In this document: piece by piece, positions 1 through 6,284 of the stretch | Layout: each line of letters begins with the position of its first letter | How positions within the stretch are numbered: position 1 is the first letter of the stretch | Assembly (NCBI GenBank): GCA_041676645.1 | Contig: JBAYRO010000140.1 | Location: forward strand, 1-6,284 | Source: JAMLIN01 sp041676645 | GTDB lineage: Bacteria > Pseudomonadota > Gammaproteobacteria > Burkholderiales > Burkholderiaceae_E | Direction of reading: 5' to 3' | Length of the DNA stretch: 6,284 nt | Made by a program: the position numbers and the translations under genes | Notes under the pieces: model-generated | What the model was told of the DNA's origin: nothing | Database searches by the model: none | The model's input: the letters and a program-made list of their open reading frames with translations, nothing else

Positions 1-2454
1 AGGATCGAGGAGGCCGCCGATTTCCTCGACATCATCGTGGCGCGGCGCGGCGGCCAGCCGGTGCGGCTGGGCGATGTGGCGGTGCTCGAGGACGGGCAGA
101 GCGCGGTCACCTCGCTCGCGCTGCTCGACGGGGCGCGGGCGCTGGCGGTCGATGTGGTCAAGGCGCAGGGCGCCAATACCGTCGAGATCGCCCACGAGGT
201 GCGCGCGGTGATCGCCGGGCTCAATGCCGACCCCTCGCTCGAGGGGGTGCATATCGAGATCGTGCGCGACAATGCCCGCGAGGTCGAGAATTCCTACAAC
301 AGCGTCCAGAACATGCTGCTCGAGGGGGCGCTGCTGGCGACGATCATCGTCTTCCTGTTCCTCAACTCGTGGCGCTCGACCGTCATCACCGGCTTCACCC
401 TGCCGATCTCGATCATCGGCACCATGTCGGTGCTGTATTTCGCCGGCTTCACCCTGAACATGATGACGATGATGGCGCTGTCGCTGGCGGTCGGCATCCT
501 GATCGACGACGCCATCGTGGTGCGCGAGAACATCATGCGGCACCTGCACATGGGCAAGTCGCACATGCGCGCCGCGCTCGACGGCACCAACGAGATCGGG
601 CTGGCGGTGCTGGCGACCACGCTTTCCATCGTCTCGGTGTTCCTGCCGGTGGCCTTCATGGAAGGGATCATCGGCCGGTTCTTCCTGCAGTTCGGGGTCA
701 CGGTCTCGGTGGCGGTGCTGATCTCGCTGTTCGTGGCCTTCACGCTCGACCCGATGCTGTCCTCGGTCTGGTATGACCCCTCGGCCGACCCGAAGCGCAA
801 GAAGGGCCCGATCTGGAAGCTGGTCAACCTGTTCGACCTGTTCTTCATGGGCGTGGCCCGGGCCTATGTCAGCCTGCTGCGCTGGTGCCTGAAGTTCCGC
901 AAGATCACGCTGCTGATGGTGGTGGCGGCACTGGGCGGCAGCCTCGCCCTCGTCCCGCTGGTCGGGGTCGAGTTCATGCCCCAGACCGACAACGGCGAGT
1001 TCCAGGTGACGGTCGAGACCCCGGTGGGCTCCTCGCTCGACTATACCGCCTCGAAGCTGCGCCAGGTCGATGCGGTGCTGCGCGAGTTTCCCGAAGTGGC
1101 GCGCACCTATGCCACCGTGGCCTCGGGCACCTCGACCACCGGCAACAACACCGCGCAGATCCTCGTCACCCTGGTCGACCGCAACGCGCGCAGCCGCACC
1201 CCGCAGGACATGTCGCGCCCGGTGCGCGATGCGCTGGCGGCGGTCCCGGGGATCGAGATCACGGTCGGCACCGCCTCGCCCATGGGCGGCAGCTCGAGCC
1301 CGGTCGACATCTCGATCTCGGGCCCGGCGCTGCAGGTGCTCGAGCCGCTGTCCGAGGAGCTGATGCAGCGCATCGCCGCGATCCCCGGGATCGTCGACGT
1401 GAAGTCGAGCCTCGAGCTCGCGCAGCCGGTGCTCGGGGTGCGGGTGGACCGCGACCTTGCCAGCGACCAGGGCATCTCGATCGGCCAGGTCGGGCAGGCG
1501 CTGTCGCCGATGCTCGGCGGCGAGAAGGTCGGCGACTGGACCGATCCGCAGGGCCGGGTCTACGACCTGAACGTGCAGCTTCCCGAGGACATGCGCAACG
1601 ATGCCGAGCTGCTGGGCGCGCTGCCGATCGCCATCTCGCCCTCGGGCGAGGGGATGCTGCGGCTCGACCAGGTGGCCGAGATCGTGCCCTCGCTCGGCGC
1701 CTCGCAGATCAACCGCCAGGACGGGCTGCGCACCATCCAGGTGACCGCGAATCTCGCCGGCGCGACGCTGGGCGACGTGCTGACCGACGTGCAGGCCGCG
1801 ATGGCCGCGCTCGAGCTGCCGCCCGGCTACCGGATCACCACCGGCGGCGACCAGCAGAACCTGTCGGAATCGGGCGGCTCGGCGGCCGGCGCGCTGCTGC
1901 TCGCGGTGATCTTCATCTACCTCGTGCTCGCCTCGCAGTTCGGCTCGTTCCTCCAGCCCTTCGCGATCATGATGTCGCTGCCGCTCTCGCTGGTGGGGGT
2001 GCTGCTGGGGCTGCTGGTCGGGGGATCGTCGCTCAACATCTTCTCGATGATCGGCTTCATCATGCTGATGGGGCTGGTGGTGAAGAACGCGATCCTGCTG
2101 GTGGACAACGCCAACCAGCACCGCCGGCACGAGGGGATGAACCTGTTCGACGCGCTGGTGCTGGCCGGCTACACCCGGTTCCGGCCGATCATCATGACCA
2201 CGCTGGCCATGATCCTCGGCATGACGCCGCTGGCGCTGAACCTGCACGGCGGCTCGGGCGAGAACGCGCCGATGGCCCATGCGGTGATCGGGGGGCTGAT
2301 CTCCTCCACCATCCTCACGCTGGTGGTGGTGCCGGTGGTGCTGACCTATATCGACTCCTTCGGCCGCCTGGTCGGCCGGCTGATGCCGAAGGCACCCGAC
2401 GACAGCCACGCGGAGGGGGACGGCGAGGACGCCACGGCCGACGCCACCGCCTGA
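1..2454 (+). CDS. RND-family efflux pump permease, 5'-truncated by window edge
   Basis: This is the inner-membrane, proton-driven permease of a tripartite efflux pump, HAE1-like (AcrB/MdtB/MexF relatives). The reading frame is open from base 1, so the protein enters from the left; the GTG at 37 is internal. The 817 visible codons align from about AcrB residue 240, so roughly 240 residues (TM1 and part of the porter domain) are missing. Visible order in fragment numbering: end of the first porter half (1-100), TM2-TM6 (about 106-252), TM7 (about 301-320), second periplasmic porter/docking half (about 322-625), TM8-TM12 (about 628-782), and an acidic, Ala-rich tail. The proton-relay residues are all present: Asp169-Asp170 in GILIDDAIVVREN (nt 505-510), Lys695 in GLVVKNAILLVDN (nt 2083-2085), Arg726 in RFRP and Thr733 in IIMTT. 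The pump therefore looks functional. Substrate cannot be told from sequence. Adaptor and outer-membrane partners are not in the window; an adaptor gene upstream is likely by family habit only. Confidence 0.95.
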   Translation, partial: RIEEAADFLDIIVARRGGQPVRLGDVAVLEDGQSAVTSLALLDGARALAVDVVKAQGANTVEIAHEVRAVIAGLNADPSLEGVHIEIVRDNAREVENSYNSVQNMLLEGALLATIIVFLFLNSWRSTVITGFTLPISIIGTMSVLYFAGFTLNMMTMMALSLAVGILIDDAIVVRENIMRHLHMGKSHMRAALDGTNEIGLAVLATTLSIVSVFLPVAFMEGIIGRFFLQFGVTVSVAVLISLFVAFTLDPMLSSVWYDPSADPKRKKGPIWKLVNLFDLFFMGVARAYVSLLRWCLKFRKITLLMVVAALGGSLALVPLVGVEFMPQTDNGEFQVTVETPVGSSLDYTASKLRQVDAVLREFPEVARTYATVASGTSTTGNNTAQILVTLVDRNARSRTPQDMSRPVRDALAAVPGIEITVGTASPMGGSSSPVDISISGPALQVLEPLSEELMQRIAAIPGIVDVKSSLELAQPVLGVRVDRDLASDQGISIGQVGQALSPMLGGEKVGDWTDPQGRVYDLNVQLPEDMRNDAELLGALPIAISPSGEGMLRLDQVAEIVPSLGASQINRQDGLRTIQVTANLAGATLGDVLTDVQAAMAALELPPGYRITTGGDQQNLSESGGSAAGALLLAVIFIYLVLASQFGSFLQPFAIMMSLPLSLVGVLLGLLVGGSSLNIFSMIGFIMLMGLVVKNAILLVDNANQHRRHEGMNLFDALVLAGYTRFRPIIMTTLAMILGMTPLALNLHGGSGENAPMAHAVIGGLISSTILTLVVVPVVLTYIDSFGRLVGRLMPKAPDDSHAEGDGEDATADATA

Positions 2455-2526
2455 GGGGCCCTGCCCGGCACGTTCGCCACCCGCGAGGCGGCGCAGCCGG
2501 GGCGGCAGGTCATAGGCCGGGGCCGG

Positions 2527-2555
2527 TGGATTGCTTCGCTTCGCTCGCAATGACG
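2527..2555 (+). repeat. Solitary REP-like palindromic unit (unit A)
   Basis: The unit reads TGGATTGC, a 12-base centre, then GCAATGACG. ATTGC (2530-2534) pairs with GCAAT (2547-2551), with weak pairing inside. The reverse complement starts CGTCATTGCGAG and ends GCAATCCA, the same ends as both units at 2821-2902. The flank is shared too: GGGGAGAGGCG follows both this unit and the right-hand unit of the pair. No inverted partner lies to its left. Short palindromes with this CGTCATTGCGAG...GCAATCCA layout recur in intergenic regions of many bacterial genomes (established knowledge). That this copy belongs to such a family in this genome is inference from the three local units. Confidence 0.75.
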
Positions 2556-2572
2556 GGGAGAGGCGTCCGGCC

Positions 2573-2596
2573 GGCGCGAGGCCATCGCCTCGCGCC
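2573..2596 (+). terminator. Perfect 10-bp hairpin, possible terminator of the RND transcript
   Basis: GGCGCGAGGC (2573-2582) and GCCTCGCGCC (2587-2596) form a perfect 10-bp stem with a CATC loop, starting 119 bases after the RND stop. It is followed by CTTCGC rather than a T-run, so it is not a classical intrinsic terminator. GC-rich stems without a T-run can still end or protect transcripts. Its 7-bp core GCGAGGC/GCCTCGC is repeated in the hairpin at 2767-2783. The hairpin itself is seen directly; the terminator role is inference. Confidence 0.4.
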
Positions 2597-2621
2597 CTTC
2601 GCAGCATATCGACAAGAACCA

Positions 2622-2642
2622 GCCGTGCGCCATGCGCACGGC
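2622..2642. other. Perfect 9-bp hairpin with 3-base loop
   Basis: GCCGTGCGC (2622-2630) and GCGCACGGC (2634-2642) pair perfectly around a CAT loop. It ends one base before the next long stem (2644-2671), so the two could stack as consecutive helices in RNA. No T-run follows on either strand. Function unknown; it could be part of a 3' end structure or of a small structured RNA. Confidence 0.5.
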
Positions 2643-2643
2643 C

Positions 2644-2692
2644 AGCGCCCGCCCTGCGGGGGGCGGGCGCTATGCGCGCCCGCCGGGCGGGC
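2644..2692. other. Overlapping GC-rich hairpins with mutually exclusive pairings
   Basis: Stem 1 is 11 bp: 2644-2654 with 2661-2671, around a TGCGGG loop. The right arm of stem 1 can instead pair downstream: GGCGGGCGC (2662-2670) with GCGCCCGCC (2676-2684), 9 bp around TATGC. A third inverted repeat, GCCCGCC/GGCGGGC (2678-2684 with 2686-2692), overlaps the second and needs a few central bases opened to form a loop. The segment can therefore fold as stems 1 plus 3, or as stem 2 alone. Switches of this shape occur in attenuators, but here the segment sits downstream of stop codons, so a terminator or structured 3' end is the simpler reading. It could also simply be a GC-rich repeated element. 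Confidence 0.5.
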
Positions 2693-2758
2693 CCTGTCCG
2701 TGCCCTGAACGCCGTTCTCGTGGAGACCTTCCCCGCCCTCCGCTCGCGCTCCGGGCGG

Positions 2759-2795
2759 CGGGCCGGGCGAGGCTTCGCCTCGCTGCTCCGGCCCG
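2759..2795. other. Long bulged hairpin
   Basis: The outer stem pairs 2759-2766 with 2788-2795 (8 bp). The inner stem pairs GCGAGGC (2767-2773) with GCCTCGC (2777-2783) around a TTC loop. The only break is a 4-base bulge, TGCT (2784-2787), in the right arm. There is no T-run on either side. It lies in the far downstream part of both convergent transcripts and could serve as a bidirectional end structure, which is inference. Confidence 0.45.
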
Positions 2796-2820
2796 GGGCG
2801 ATACGACAGACCGCTCCCCC

Positions 2821-2902
2821 CGTCATTGCGAGGCGGCAAAGCCGCCGTGGCAATCCACGGGGCCGGGGAGATGGATTGCTTCGCCTGCGGCTCGCAATGA
2901 CG
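2821..2902. repeat. Inverted pair of REP-like units (REPIN/BIME-like)
   Basis: The left unit (2821-2857) starts CGTCATTGCGAG and ends GGCAATCCA. The right unit (2872-2902) starts TGGATTGC and ends GCTCGCAATGACG. They are inverted copies separated by 14 bases (2858-2871). Each unit is also a hairpin: ATTGC 2825-2829 with GCAAT 2850-2854, holding an inner GGCGGC/GCCGCC stem around AAA; and ATTGC 2875-2879 with GCAAT 2894-2898, holding a short GCC/GGC stem. The ends are conserved while the centres differ in sequence and length (37 against 31 bases). Paired inverted units of this form are what REPINs or BIMEs look like. The pair starts 26 bases past the carB stop on the carB strand, so it probably forms the 3' end structure of the carB mRNA (inference). 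Confidence 0.8.
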
Positions 2903-2928
2903 CGGGGAGAGGCGGGCGGCCCCCGCCC

Positions 2929-6270
<3,342 letters not shown>

Positions 6271-6274
6271 TTTG

Positions 6275-6280
6275 TCCCCC
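6275..6280 (-). promoter_or_regulatory. Probable ribosome binding site of carB
   Basis: On the carB strand the 14 visible upstream bases read GCCCGGGGGACAAA before ATG. GGGGGA lies 4 bases before the start codon and is a modest Shine-Dalgarno match, somewhat close to the start. It agrees with the ATG chosen from the conserved N-terminus. The promoter and any upstream leader lie outside the window. Confidence 0.4.
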
Positions 6281-6284
6281 GGGC

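Larger units (their letters stand above)
2455..2928. other. Structured non-coding gap between convergent genes
   Basis: This 474-bp stretch separates the 3' ends of the RND gene and carB, so promoters for these genes are not expected in it. I see no credible gene. Open frames crossing it on both strands read peptides such as RHCERSEAIH, a familiar artefact of translating the CGTCATTGCGAG repeat. From 2527 to 2927 much of the sequence falls in inverted repeats: a solitary REP-like unit (2527-2555), hairpins at 2573-2596, 2622-2642, 2644-2671 (alternative 2662-2684), 2678-2692 and 2759-2795, an inverted REP-like pair (2821-2902), and a weak 6-bp stem at 2911-2916 / 2922-2927. None is followed by a clear T-run on either strand. 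The first 72 bases after the RND stop (2455-2526) are GC-rich and show nothing I can name. Confidence 0.8.

Noticed and set aside
37..2454. GTG at 37 as the true start of the RND gene
   Set aside because: The frame is open to base 1 and the upstream codons (RIEEAADFLDII) continue the family's porter-domain sequence, so the GTG is an internal valine and the gene is cut by the window edge.
2346..2639. 97-codon minus-strand frame in the gap reading RHCERSEAIH
   Set aside because: CERSEAI-type peptides come from translating the CGTCATTGCGAG palindrome. The frame also overlaps the end of the RND gene and has no protein-like features.
885..2708. 607-codon open frame on the + strand overlapping the RND gene
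   Set aside because: It is a shifted-frame shadow of the RND gene, low in complexity and rich in Arg, Ala, Gly and Pro. It also runs through the repeat-filled gap.
2606..2708. Possible coding remnant in the gap reading QHIDKNQPCAMRTASARP on the + strand
   Set aside because: The reading looks briefly protein-like but falls in perfect hairpins, has no start or ribosome binding site that I can support, and resembles no family I recognise.
2821..2902. CRISPR array or insertion-sequence end
   Set aside because: There are only three short units, unevenly spaced and in mixed orientation, with no spacers, no transposase and no target duplications. A REP-like family fits better.

Overview
The window comes from a GC-rich bacterium, most likely an alphaproteobacterium of the Rhodobacterales type. 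I infer this from the strong G/C bias at third codon positions, the style of the CarB protein, and intergenic palindromes built on CGTCATTGCGAG / GCAATCCA. The sequence alone does not fix the genus. No complete new system is visible: there are two ordinary housekeeping or transport genes and one unusually structured gap between them.

Layout: positions 1-2454 (+) hold the C-terminal three quarters of an inner-membrane RND efflux pump permease, whose first ~240 residues lie off the left edge. Positions 2455-2928 are non-coding and lie between two convergent 3' ends. Positions 2929-6270 (-) hold a complete carB, the large subunit of carbamoyl-phosphate synthase. Only 14 bases upstream of the carB start are visible, so no promoter or upstream neighbour can be described.

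The two genes are not functionally linked. The RND protein would export small molecules using the proton gradient, together with an adaptor and an outer-membrane channel that are not in the window. CarB makes carbamoyl phosphate for pyrimidines and arginine together with a glutaminase subunit (CarA), also not in the window.

The 474-bp gap is the most interesting part. It carries three units of a REP-like palindromic repeat: one solitary unit, and one pair in inverted orientation placed 26 bases past the carB stop. Between these lie several perfect or near-perfect GC-rich hairpins, including a stretch where one segment can pair with either its left or its right neighbour. A second small point is an 18-bp tandem duplication inside carB, in a loop that is longer than in E. 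coli CarB.
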